Assembly (NCBI GenBank): GCA_023231475.1
Contig: JALJEE010000725.1
Span: 1 to 49,325, forward strand
Reading direction: 5' to 3'
Length of the DNA: 49,325 nt
From: Seison nebaliae
Taxonomy: Eukaryota > Rotifera > Pararotatoria > Seisonacea > Seisonidae
Below, in pieces: positions 9,701 through 20,826 of this stretch. The position numbers were made by a program, and so were the translations under genes. How positions within the stretch are numbered: the stretch's first letter is position 1; the number at the start of each line of letters is the position of its first letter. The notes beneath the pieces were generated by a model. The model saw only the letters and a program-made list of their open reading frames with translations, did not search any database and was not told the origin of the DNA.

Positions 9701-12607
9701 GGTTAATCGAAGTAACGAAATTCCGGAGATATTCCGTCCATTTATCACATCATATCTCTCGGAAGATGCCAACCAGATACTTGCATAATCAACACCATAT
9801 AACATAAAATAATAATATAACGGAATTTCTTCAAAGAGTGGACGATAGACTTGGTATGATAAACCGTCAAGTATTCTACCGGTGGCCCAATATTCAACAT
9901 TTTGTGGTGGAGCCTTGCTCGAAATTCCACCATATTTAAATTGAATTGGTATACCATTCAAATTACCTTTAACTGATGATTGGATAATTAGTTGTCCGAT
10001 ATTCGGTAAACATTTCTTTCCATTTCCAACATAATCGACAGGACAACTACATTGATTCTCTGTGATTTGTTCATTGAAATTTTTCTCTTCATTCACTTCA
10101 TTCAACGGAGTAGTTTTATCGATAACTGTCTCTATTCTCACTCGAGGTGGGATGGCTTGTTTCAATTTATTCTCTTCAATTTTCGGTGTCTGTATGGACG
10201 GTGAGATATTTGATGATAAAGTGAAGATTTGTAATCCCTGAATGGATGGACAAGTATTATAAGTTAACGAACGGAAAATATCAGCTTTCGATCCCGCATC
10301 ATCTGTACATGTAAATTGGTAGATAGTCGATCGGTCTTTCGTCAGAATATAGCCACATTCCATACCAAGAGGTGCCACATCCAAAGTTGCAGGTAACAAA
10401 TAATTTCCATTAATATCCGTTTGAACATATTGATGGAGTGCATAAGTTTTATCTTTACCAGAAACGAGAATTAACTGAACAATAATTTTACCGAATTTTG
10501 GATCGTCATTCGTCAAATCGAAATGCCAAGTGATGACAATCATATCATTAAGTTCCGCTTCAATCTCACCGGAATAAACATCCGTCAAAATTGATTTGAC
10601 TCTTTCATTCGGTGTAAATTGCAATTTGAACGACCATTTTTCCACACGACCTTCGTTGAACAAGAGAGGAACAATCGAATTGACATGATGAACAGTGTTG
10701 AACGATATGAATTCTTCCGGTTCTGTCGTATCCTTAGTTTTGAATATGACGATTGCATTCCGTTTATTAACCAAAATCGATTCAAACGGTTCAGATGACA
10801 TAGCTTTCCATTCATTCTCTAAATTAATATTCACCCAATCTGATGTGGAATTATTTGCTTGTAACAATAATAAAGTATGTTCTTTTGGATCAATGATCAA
10901 TTCTTTCAATACCTCGTCACATTCTTCATCTTCAATAACTTTCTCTTCATCAGTTAAATTTTTCTCATTTTCATCTTCATAATTTTTAATTGTTTTTTCA
11001 TCTTCTTCGTTTTTATCATCTGATGATTCATGATCTTTATTGTCATCTTTGTCAATTGACTGTTTCTTGTCTTCTTCATCTGGTGATTTTTCTTCATCTT
11101 CGTCGTCAGTTTCAGGTTTTTTATTCTCATTATCTGATATTTTAATAATTCCATCATCTGAGGTAGATATGTTTTCCGTTATCGATTCAGTTGTAGGTAA
11201 AATGTCATTTAGTTCCTTCTCTTCAGTTGGAGAAGGAGATGTTGAGTCTTTCTCTAATTCTGGAACGTCTGAGAAAAAATCGATTTCTGTGCTTTGACTT
11301 TTTTCAATTTTGTTCGTCAATAAATCAGAATTAGTTGTTACGTCTACATAATCGACATAATCATCTAACATTGTATCGGAGAATGATTGGTCGTTTACTG
11401 TTGTCCATTGTTGTATTTCACTAGCTAAATCATTTAAGGCGGTTGGAAAAACAGTAGTTGGTTGTTGCTCAATATTTATCGATGTCTGATCAGTAGACGA
11501 ATTCAAAATTTCTGTATTTATATTTGTCTCTTGATCTTCTACAAATTCACTTATCATCGAATTGGAATTGGTACTTTGTTTTCTTTCAGTTATAAAATCT
11601 TCAGCTTCTTCTTTTTTATCAGATCCAATCGTTACATCATTGGGTTGTTCGGTGGAGAAGTCGACAAAATTCGTTGTTTCAGAACTTTTATCATTAGTTG
11701 CACTAATGAGAATATTCTCTTTCGGATTTTCGGTAGTGTGTTCATTAAATTCATCGACAAGTTCAGCGGTCGTTACTAAATCATTGAATTCAGTAGGAAA
11801 ATGATCTTTAGTAATTCCGGTTGTTTTCCATTCATCCTCTTCTGTTGCAATCTCTTCCGTTACTTCTCCTTTCACAAGATTTGTAGTTGATACATCTGAA
11901 GATGAATTTGTTTGTTCTAAATTTTTATTAAACAAATCCGTTTCCAATTCCATCGATGTTAATAAAATCAATGGAGATGTACTTGTTCGAAAGTTGGCCA
12001 ATTCTGATGTTGTATCATCGACTCCCTCCGTTTCCATGGCAATCGAAGAATCTTTAGTAAAATGATCAATTTTTGCACTTGGGTCAAACGAAATTTCATT
12101 TAGATTCATTGTAGTCTCATCCTCAATTGGAGATATTTTAATTTTTGAATTAGTAGAGGGTGAGTTGGTTGTTACTGATTCGTTGTCAATTGGAACATTT
12201 ATAAGTATTTCCGTTTGATTCGAAGTGTCATTGGAAAACTGATGAAAGAAAGTTCCATTAGACAAGTCGATATTGATAGTTTTATTTCCAAAATAATCTT
12301 CGACCGGTGCCAAGGCCACATTCTCGTCCATGTAGTTTCCATACGGTAACGATCCATTTAAAAAGTCACCATATTCTTCATAATTACTCACATTCTTGTT
12401 CTGGTCTACATTGTCCATTAATTTACTCAACTCCTCAGAGTTTTCGAGTTCGTTAACTAATTTTATCAGTTCATCATCATCTTCAGTATGATTCGTATTA
12501 AAATTACTCTCCAATACTTTTTCCACATCTTCGTACAATTGGGAATTCGTCCTTTCGCCAGAGATCCTCAAGATCAACAGACCAAATAGAAGAAAAAACA
12601 TTTTCAT
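6707..12607 (-). CDS. NID: nidogen-like basement membrane glycoprotein
   Basis: Thirteen exons, about 1,750 residues. Exon 1 (12607 to about 9478) holds a signal peptide (MKMFFLLFGLLILRISG), about 500 residues rich in Ser, Thr, Glu, Asp and Asn, a run of almost only Asp/Glu/Lys near residues 505-565, and a region around 600-800 (NDMIVITWHFDL...KTYALHQYV) that may be a divergent NIDO domain. A half EGF (CSCPVDYVGNGKKC) and a clear G2F beta-barrel (GGKFHRTSSLTFTF, about 870-1044) follow. Later exons encode EGF modules, one calcium-binding type (DINECSKEHDICGKASIC), then a YWTD propeller (IFWSDLHKRTVYQAKLDG, IIYWTDWQRDNPRIE, IYWTDWTK) and a last EGF-like piece ending NKRKCL. The order matches nidogen, which links laminin and collagen IV. 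Introns begin mostly with GTT. The acidic N-terminal extension is unlike the vertebrate protein. The stop is TAA at 6709-6707. Confidence 0.88.
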
Positions 12608-13187
12608 TTAATTCACATAAATAACAATTTGGTTCTGTGTTTCGAGACAGAAAGTTTATTGTTGATCGAAAGTCGATTGGTTTGAAGATATCTTATCTAT
12701 CTTTCTTTTTTTTTGATTACAATGGTCAAGAGTGCAAAGTTCTTTATTTTGAAAGAAAACACTTCAAAAAATTACCTCCGAATCGAAGTTTTACCGAGAT
12801 AAATATATTTCATGTAGGAAAGATAATTGTTTACATAAAGAACAATAATTACTAAAAATTTATCTTCTATTTCTCATGGAAACTGTTAGAAATATCTTTT
12901 ATTTTTGGTGAGAGATATCGTAAAAATTAAAATTTATTATCCGAAATAATCAAAAGGAAATTCCTAAGATGATGACATGATCGTACAATGAAATTTCAAT
13001 CTAACAATCAATCACATTATACAAGAGAGATATTTGGACGAAAATAGAAAGAAAAAACTTAAATTTTAATCTACATCTATTTCAGGCTAAATTGAGAGAT
13101 GACTGACTAAGAAGTCTTTTTTTGAGAAACAAATAATAATAATAAACATCTACAAGATCGTATACGACACATCATTATTAGTTTCAG
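12608..13187. other. intergenic region upstream of nidogen
   Basis: About 580 bp that should contain the nidogen promoter and the 3' end of the next minus-strand gene. I see no coding content. The open frame at 12637-12855 has no supporting features. Confidence 0.4.
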
Positions 13188-13254
13188 TAAGTTGTCGATG
13201 TTGGAATTTCATCGCCTTCACAAGTTCCACTCATTTGCTCCGTTTGATATATGT
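13188..13254 (-). CDS. possible alternative last exon of the downstream-strand membrane gene
   Basis: On the minus strand a long pyrimidine tract (CCGTTTCTTTCTCCTCC) runs into CAG at 13255, the best 3' splice site of the neighbourhood. The exon after it can read NIYQTEQMSGTCEGDEIPTS and stops at TGA, or in another phase reads TYIKRSK and stops. It can be joined to donors GTATGT or GTGTGA inside the last codons of the 13441-14948 gene. It would replace the terminal CEKKR of that protein. Confidence 0.35.
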
Positions 13255-13440
13255 TCCTGGAGGAGGAGGAGAAAGAAACGGTTAATTGATGTTAATTCAA
13301 ATATGTGATAATATGATAATAATTAATAGAAAGAAAACGAATTTAATTGATATCAATTCCAATCTTATTCCCTTCTTTCAACATGCGCACATTAGATTGA
13401 GCGATTAATGTGCTCGTGCATTTAAAAGTACTTAATCATC

Positions 13441-14948
13441 TTAGCGCTTCTTCTCACACATACGAACATTCATTTCCTTTTGAAAAACAGAAGAATTTAC
13501 TAACATGTTGATCGAAGGTTTACGTACTTCGTTTGTTGAAACTTCTGGTAAATTAGGTATTGATGGAATGACGTTAATCTCTAATCGATCATTACCTACT
13601 TTTGAGGAACATAAAGTATCACTACCGCTACTTGATTCCTTTACAGATCCGTTTTCCGATTTACATTTACCAGTTTTTTTTACATCATTTATTTTATAAT
13701 ATTGTCCGTTAATTAAAGCGAATTGATCAGATGATGCATTGGAAGGTATTGTCGAATCATTCATTTGCTCAGGATTAAATGAAGAATAAGTGATGGTCGA
13801 TGGTTTAGGTGAGAATCTGATTGATGATGGTGCTCTTGATGTGGGTAAATTGACTGGTAACATCGAATAAAATAATTGTCCTAATCGATTCGTCTTATTG
13901 TCTGTACTGGAGATATCAGAGATTTGAGTGATCTCATTACTCTTGCCAGCTTTCTTTCGAATATTTCCAATTAATTTCTCCGTTTTTATTCGTTGATTCT
14001 CCGGTATCTGTTCAAGTATCGATGAGAATTCGGTATCAGTAAATGCTCTAAAACCGTTTGGCAATTCGGAAACGATTCCATCTTCGAACTTCAAATTGTT
14101 ATTCATATTATTATTGTTCGTTTCGAATTCTGCAGTCGCCTGATTTATTTCAGTGACTTTCAGTGAAGACAAAGGAAAAGAGATGAAGAGAAAAATTTAT
14201 TTCCGAAATCAACTACCCGAATAGAGAGTGGATTGAGAGTGACTACGAGATACACCTTCCAATTGCTGCGCATTATTATTCCATAATTGTGGCATCGGTT
14301 GCATAGGCAGACTGGTGGAGTTGTTGTATTGAACATTTTGAGCCAACGGGTCAACGATCCACATACCTAAAAAGTAAGTAAAATATAGAGTATCAAGAGA
14401 AGAGTAGTAAAGTAAACCTCCATCTTTATGATCGACATCTTCTTGGAACAACCAACCATCATATGGTTCGTCGTTAACTTTATAATACCAATTTCCGTTT
14501 AAAGGATTTCCATCCGGACCATTCCTCCACACATATCTACCACCATATGGATCGAGCGACGTCGGATCACAGTCCATACCATGCGCTAAATGATAATTTA
14601 TTTGAAATGAGAGTTAGGAGAAACCGTTGGGCTTAACACTGTATCTTCTTGAACGATAAGAACGACCACCGGCACCTTCGAACGTAACACAGTTGGCTTT
14701 CCGAATGACGGTGATGGCTAGTAGAGCAATAAGGACAATGATCAGACCTCCTCCAACTGCGATAGCTAAGGCTTTCCATAACTCGATAGGACGATTTAAG
14801 GGTGATACTTCGATGGGGGTAACTTGAATTGTTTAGTGAAATCTCTTAGAAATGGAAATGAGAAAGAACTTTGTCCTAAAATACCTTCAATTAGTACGAA
14901 GAAAAGGATGCCCAAATAATTTAGTGAGAGAAATACTAATTCTTCCAT
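13441..14948 (-). CDS. type I membrane protein with tiny ectodomain and long cytoplasmic tail
   Basis: Five exons by frame. Exon 1 encodes a signal peptide (MEELVFLSLNYLGILFFVLIE). After a GTATTT..TTCAAG intron only about 14 residues (VTPIEVSPLNRPIE) precede a transmembrane helix (ALAIAVGGGLIIVLIALLAI). The tail starts with basic residues (GGRSYRSRRY), has a Gly/Trp/Tyr-rich segment (YGGRYVWRNGPDGNPLNGNW, then YDGWLFQEDVDHKDGG), and becomes Asn/Ser-rich. It contains several Ser/Thr-rich stretches that could be phosphorylated. About 380 residues in total. I do not recognise the family. It could also be a signal-anchor protein if the first segment is not cleaved. The next gene upstream has the same architecture in miniature. 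Confidence 0.6.
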
Positions 14949-15349
14949 CCGAAAGATCTCTATCAGAGTTAAAGTCCAAGAATTTTTAAAGAATGTTTAA
15001 TAGATAAGAAGTGAAAAAAAAAGGTGGAAAGTAGTTCTCGAAATGAAAACTAAATGAAATTGAGGAAACTGAATTAAAATCAATGAAACTAATATGACAT
15101 TTCAATTTAAAACATTTCATATACTTTATTTGTACCTGTTTTATTTCTAAATATTTTAAATAAACTTCATCAAATAGATTAATAATTTCGGAAATAATCC
15201 AATTCACTTCTCCTCTACACTACAATAATGGTGTTCCTTAAACTTGTTGCGAATAATTCTCGCTCGGAATAGTATAGTCTAAAGATAGTGAAAAATCAGA
15301 AATCGATTCCATATCTATTAAAGATAGGTGTACTACTAGAGAACAACCG

Positions 15350-15742
15350 TTAAATATAACCATAAATATTATTAAAATTATTATTTTCTAATATACTCTC
15401 ATCTTCCACTTTTTCTCCGAAATTCGATTCTAAGTATTTGTCTTGTTGATCATACAGTGCCAATTTGGCAGCTAATATATCGGTGGCAGATAATGCTTTA
15501 GTTTGGGGACGATTCGTGGCAGCCAGTATGACGAATATTATCGAAATAACTATGAGTATGCTAAGTGCGGAAATGAGGATTACTTGGTATGTGCCTGGCA
15601 ATGAACCTGTACTACAAATCACTTCAACTTCCGCTAAAACTTTATCATCTGTAAATCATAAAGAAAAATTCTAGAAGGAACAAAAATAATCTAATGAACT
15701 GTTTAATAGAAATAATGTTAATAAGGTGAAATAGATCATCAT
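15350..15742 (-). CDS. small single-pass membrane protein with minimal ectodomain
   Basis: Two exons. Exon 1 encodes a signal peptide (MMIYFTLLTLFLLN). A GTTCAT..TTTACAG intron follows, and exon 2 reads NDKVLAEVEVICSTGSLPGT, a transmembrane helix (YQVILISALSILIVISIIFVI) and a tail of about 55 residues, acidic in its second half. The protein is about 112 residues, and its ectodomain of about 20 residues has a single Cys that could form an inter-chain disulfide. It is on the same strand and about 400 bp upstream of the larger protein of the same layout, so the two may be functionally paired or distant paralogs. The family is not recognised. Exon 1 is inferred from frame and splice sites only. 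Confidence 0.5.
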
Positions 15743-16153
15743 TGTTGAATAAGGGATAATTCGATAAAAAGAAAAGGAGGAAAACTTAATAAAATAAAAA
15801 TTGAATTGAATGTAAAACTAAAAAAAGAATTTAAGATTAGTTAGTTTCTTTTAAGGAATATTATATCTTAATATACACTCGCCAAATTCACCACCCAAAA
15901 TAGAGAAAATACCAATAAAACAATTCGGTTAGAATTTTATTTTCCTATTGTTTTCATCTCTCCAATCTCCTCCAATTAATCATTCCAATTAACTAATAAT
16001 TAATAAATTAATAGAACAATAGTGAAATTTCTTCCAAAATATTTTAAATTAACTAAATTTTATTTACTATTAGTTCTACAAAATTTCATTCCAACAGAAA
16101 CACATTGTAAAATATTTACTTGGAATAAATCATAATTGTCTCCAACGTTATCC
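15743..16153. other. divergent promoter region
   Basis: About 410 bp of AT-rich sequence between two divergent starts. I see no additional gene. A signal-like minus-strand stretch near 15900 lacks an ATG after an in-frame stop. Confidence 0.35.
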
Positions 16154-17625
16154 ATGGTGAGTTCGAGACCGTTAATTTGTGGTTATATAATAACAATTTT
16201 AGTGTTCACATCTTATTATTATGATTCGATGACGGTTATGGTGAGGAAAGTGTATATAGAGAAAAGGAAATTCTCACCGATTAATCTTCAATTTATCGTT
16301 TACAATAAACCGGCGAAAGTTGGTGGAAGTACTTTATTTTCAATTTTAAGAAAATTTACTTTATTAACTGGTTATGAATCACTGATGGAATCGAATATCA
16401 ATTTAGTTTTACCAACTATCGATAATTTGATGGATAATGCTAAATCTCAAAACTTCTCCGATATATATATCATGGAGACGTTTCATGTAACAAAATTTAG
16501 GTTTCCAGATTTACCGATGAAAGTTATGGAAACGAATATTATCGATGATAATATTGAGAAGAAACAATTCGCTCTTTCCATTGTACGTGATCCGATTGAA
16601 ATTTTTATTAGTTATCTCTCGTACTATAACGGGAGACTTGCCGGAATTTCATTGTCAAAAATTGAGAAATTCATAAAAAAAATTAAGATAAATTTGAATC
16701 AATCCACAATGAACAAATCACATCAAGAAGTAGAAGTGAATTTTTTAAGGAATAATTTATGTCGGCATATTTGTGGAACTGATTATCCTTCGATGGTGAA
16801 ATTTGCAGATAATTCAAAAATATTGCGCGAGTATTTGAAAAAATTAAAGAAATATTATAATTTTGTCGGTTTGACTTCTCATTTCGAATTGACTCTATTA
16901 GCCTTGTCTAAATATCTGAAACATGATTTCTTCCTTTACACTTATATCAAAATTAATAAGAATAAGAAAATTTTTAAGAAATATCAGATAACAGAAAGTC
17001 AGAAAATGATTATCGGTGATTGGATGAAGTTACAATTTTCATAATGCACAACATCCATATAACCATTTGTAATAGAGTCGATAGGATGGTTTATCAAGAA
17101 TTCGAAAAATTATTTTGGAAGAAAGTTTCGAAATTATTTTCGAAAAAAACTGTGACTGAATATCGAAGTTTATCGAAAATCATTTCCATCAATGATACTC
17201 ATCATACTAATGTGATAGTAAAGGATATCGCTCGTTTTCGCGTTCTGAATAAACTGGTGAAATATTTATGTATTAATATGACTGGATATAATTACCTGTA
17301 TCAGACATCGAAAGCATCAACAGAATCATTTTATTTGAATAATAATCCATTTTGTCTCTTATATTCTCATCCGAATATCGATATATTGATGTTATATCGA
17401 CATTGGTACAAATGTAAATATAGTGAAACGGTTAACCTCCTTAAAACTCATTTAGAAACTTTTGATTGGCAATTACATGATGAGGACAACTACTTACTTT
17501 TACCTCTACTACAGAATAATAGTTGTTTTATTCCATTACCATATACACCGGCAATACCTGTTCGAATAGCATGGTATGCTCGAATGGTACCTTATGACAA
17601 TTTAGAATTTATGAATTTCTTATAA
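16154..17625 (+). CDS. Golgi galactose-3-O-sulfotransferase-like enzyme
   Basis: Two exons. A short intron (GTTACA at about 17029 to AATAG at 17075) joins IIGDWMK to VDRMVYQEF, so the frame change at 17041 is not a frameshift. The ATG at 16154 gives a type II signal anchor (PLICGYIITILVFTSYYYDS). A PAPS 5'-phosphosulfate motif (NKPAKVGGSTL) and a 3'-phosphate motif (ALSIVRDPIEIFISYLSYY) follow. GLTSHFELTLLALSKYL and VYQEFEKLFWKKVSKL match the late part of the Gal3ST family, where a similar 'YxxFNxxFWRKV' element occurs. Such enzymes transfer sulfate from PAPS to galactose on glycolipids and glycans in the Golgi. About 120 residues extend beyond the family core. The substrate cannot be predicted. 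Confidence 0.72.
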
Positions 17626-17771
17626 ATTTTCTCGAAATTCACATATTAAATAAATTAATAATAATCATTTTTATTTATTAATCATTTTATTTAAATTCAA
17701 AATAATTTATTAAATTTTTGATTCCATTCTCAATTTCGTTAATTAATAATCAATGAATAGGGTTAGTTATT

Positions 17772-18577
17772 TTACCCAGCAGACATGTTAGGGCAATAGA
17801 TACTGCCAGTCATTGTCAAACTTGAACTTTCTCTCAAAATCGAATCCAAACCAAACCAATCGCAATTGATAATTGAACATAAATTATAATTCAGTGAGTC
17901 TGCTTCCCAAAGAATAAAACGCCCGTCATAAACTTCATTTTCACTCACTTTACAAGATATTCTCTTATCGTCATGAATTTGAAGATGATTACATTTGACG
18001 CTAATTCTTCCTTTGTTCGTCAAAGCGTATAATAATAGAACAATATTTTCACACTTGAGGAATTTTTGGAAGCGAACCATCAACGCCATTGTTCGAAAAC
18101 CTCGAAAATAGTTATAATGATTTATATAAAACGAATCTGTTCCAATGTGTGTTTCTATAGGCCTATCCCATTGTGTTCGGAAATATATAAAGCAAACGTA
18201 ACTCAATAATTGTGTTCGATAATTATCGGAATTAAGTTCAATGGTACCTGCAATTGCGTTGTTCCTCTTCACTATCATCATATATAAATCATATAACTCT
18301 TTTAACGAATCAATTTTGGTAAATGAATGAAATGAGAACCTGCAACAAAATAAATCGGAAAGGTAGTTGGAGAACGGAGTACATTATATATTTGAGTGTT
18401 AGAGAAGTCCGTTATTGAAAAACCGACACAGTTAGTTTTTTTGGAGCATTGTAAGGCTAATTGTCTCTCATATGTACAATTGATGGGATTTCCAGTTGAA
18501 ACATATAATTTATATTCTACACAATAACTTAAGTGAAAGAGCAATATTTGATAAATAATGATTTTGACTAAAATCAT
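17772..18577 (-). CDS. secreted Cys-rich protein, paralog A
   Basis: Two exons: 18577 to about 18350 and about 18302 to 17772, joined by a GTTCTC..TTAAAAG intron. It has a signal peptide (MILVKIIIYQILLFHLSYC), then NCTYERQLALQCSKKTNCVGF, YNYFRGF, ISVKCNHL, ISCKVSENEVYDGRF, LCSIINCDWFGLDSIL and a short tail. About 250 residues. The cysteines match one by one those of the neighbour at 19547-20353, so the pair arose by tandem duplication. There is no membrane segment after the signal peptide, so it is probably extracellular. The first Cys cluster is slightly reminiscent of PAN/apple folds, but I cannot support a family assignment. Confidence 0.72.
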
Positions 18578-19546
18578 TATTGTACTGATTTGTAGAATTT
18601 GATTGAAGAGGTGACTTCAAATGACTTTAAATAATTTTCAGAAGACCAGAAAATTCTTTGTTCTTTTATATCATTGAAATGATTCGATATCCAAAAAAGA
18701 TATTTTTGTTAGACATTCATATTGAAACTTTTGTCTACTTACTCAACAAATTCCACATTTCCTGATATTTATCGACCAAAATCATCAAATATAACTGTTA
18801 TTCAATAAATTTGCTTACTGAATATGATAACATTTTACTTTCACTTTATCCACCTACGCTGAATGATTAATAAATTGACCAATTCGTTAATGTTAAGAAA
18901 CAAATGCTTTCATCTAAATGTCTATTGTTTTTCATGTGTTAATTGACCGAAGAATTAGAAAACCGATATATGGAAATTCTTAGGACTGGTGGTTTGCACG
19001 GTTGTTGATGTGATTGGGGGCAGATTGTAAGCCTATCTAAAAACTTTGTAGAATACAACGTTGTAAGCCTCAACCAAAAAATAGGACAGTTCTTAACCAA
19101 GTTTTTTATTCGTTCGAACAGTTCCCAACCTTTTTTTCTCAATTTTGGACAGTTCCCACAGACGATCTTAAGATAAACCTATGAACTGTATAATAATATA
19201 ATACGATCGATATATTGAATAAGTAATCGAATAATGTTTGTCAATATTGAACTACTGAATAAATAAATTAAACAATCGGTCTATTATCGAATTTTAAATT
19301 GAGTAACATTTTCCACAAAATTAACAAAGTTTAGAAAATTGAGAGATTAAATCGTTTATTATTATTAAATTACTAATGAAAACATAACATGAAAACATAG
19401 AAGAGTAAAATGAAATATCTATAAATTTCAAGAATATATTTCAGAAAAAAAAAAGTATAAACAATTTGAATTAAAAAAATGATTTACTAATTAACATGGA
19501 AATATGGTGAGTGGTCGAAAGAATGTAAAACTTTGTGCGGCCATTC
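18578..19546. other. intergenic between secreted paralogs, with a degenerate short repeat
   Basis: About 970 bp. No gene is recognised. Between about 18985 and 19165 the sequence is less AT-rich. It has GTAAGCCT twice (about 19028 and 19061) and ACAGTTC followed by YYA three times at about 30-bp spacing (19085, 19120, 19149). This may be a relic of a mobile or tandem repeat. Confidence 0.35.
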
Positions 19547-20353
19547 TTAAGCAGAACAATTAATTTTGTTATTGATATAAATTTGATAATAGATAGATCC
19601 ATCGGCCATAATTCTTTCTAAGTCGAACCATTGACAATTGATTAATCTGCATAAAGTTGTTTCACTTCCTATCTCCAATTCAGTCTGAGAAATATAAGTT
19701 CCATTATAAAGTTTACCTTCCGTTGTAGTGCAAGATACCTTATTTCCTTCATAAACGGTCAAATGGTTACAAACGACTGAAATTTCTCCGAGTAAAGATT
19801 TAGCATTTATTCTCATGGTGATATTATCACACCTTAAGCGTTTCTGAAGATTAACCATTCCGATGAAACCACTCGTTCCACGAAAATAATTTCGATAACT
19901 AAGAAAAAAAGAATTTTTCATAAAATGCGTCGAAAACTGATAATTGGATGATAGTTCATATTTTAACAATGTTGTATCACTTGTTATATACTGAACATAA
20001 TTGTCATAAGTGATAACTATTGGTAGAGATGTGTCCGCTAAATTGATTTTTGCCAATAAATGGAATAATTCTTCATATTCTTTTTAAGAAATAAAAAAAA
20101 TTAAAAAAAACTGAACAACACCTTTAATCAGATACACAGGACCTCTGAATGGATTTTTTTTCAAATATTTTTGGCTGGTAAAGATCTGATCATTAAAGCC
20201 GAGACATTTATATGTCTTATAACATTTTATTGCCAATTCTTTGTTCAAAGTACAGTTTGGTCGACTTCCATCAGAAAAAGCTAAATTGTATTGAGCACCA
20301 CAAACCACATTCCATAGACATTTCACTAAAATTATAATAAAAATTTTTTCCAT
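19547..20353 (-). CDS. secreted Cys-rich protein, paralog B
   Basis: Two exons joined by a GTGTTG..TTAAAAAG intron. The start is the ATG at 20353; an upstream in-frame TTG is not a likely start. Signal peptide MEKIFIIILVKCLWNVVCG, then NCTLNKELAIKCYKTYKCLGF, YRNYFRGTSGF, LRCDNI, ISVVCNHL, VSCTTTEGKLYNGTY, LCRLINCQWFDLERIM and a final CSA. All cysteines and the YxNYFRG, CNHL and INCxWFxL signatures are shared with paralog A (17772-18577), with low identity elsewhere, so the copies are old or fast evolving. Several N-glycosylation sequons are present. Probably an extracellular protein of unknown function. Confidence 0.72.
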
Positions 20354-20826
20354 TTTCAAAAATGAAGAAAAAGATAAAGTTTATCGAGCTCTTTGGAACT
20401 ACTCCTTTTATAATATTTTCAATTCTCTCCACAAAACAAATGACATGTATCGATCGAATATTTATTTTCTCCTTCAATATTCAAGTATCCAATTTTCGGA
20501 CGTGATAATTTATTTAGTGCATTTGCACTTTTCTATTGACAAGAAGGAATTAGGTTCCTTCTATTTGTGTCAAAAAATTGACTCTTTTTTTTCATTTTTG
20601 ATAAGCTTAGAAAAATTACTTTATAATAATTTCTAATTATATATATCCTCAAAATTTCAATTAACATAAATTTAATAAAAGAAGAAATAAATAAAATTAA
20701 TCAATTTTTACTTATGTCTAACTTACCTAATATATCGAAGTAGGACATTAATTTAATGATTCCTCTCATTCGTTTCCACAATAAATGAACATGATAATAA
20801 TCTGATTAAATGAGCGGCTCATTTTG
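20354..20826. other. divergent promoter region
   Basis: About 470 bp of AT-rich DNA between the start of secreted paralog B and the Sly1 start. I see no coding exon. Confidence 0.35.

Noticed and set aside
10585-11804. Several frames on both strands inside the nidogen acidic region
   Set aside because: They are shadows of GAT/GAA-rich codons of the nidogen exon.
16136-17625. Gal3ST-like gene broken by a frameshift at about 17041
   Set aside because: A GTTACA..AATAG intron of about 47 bp restores the frame exactly and joins family-conserved segments.
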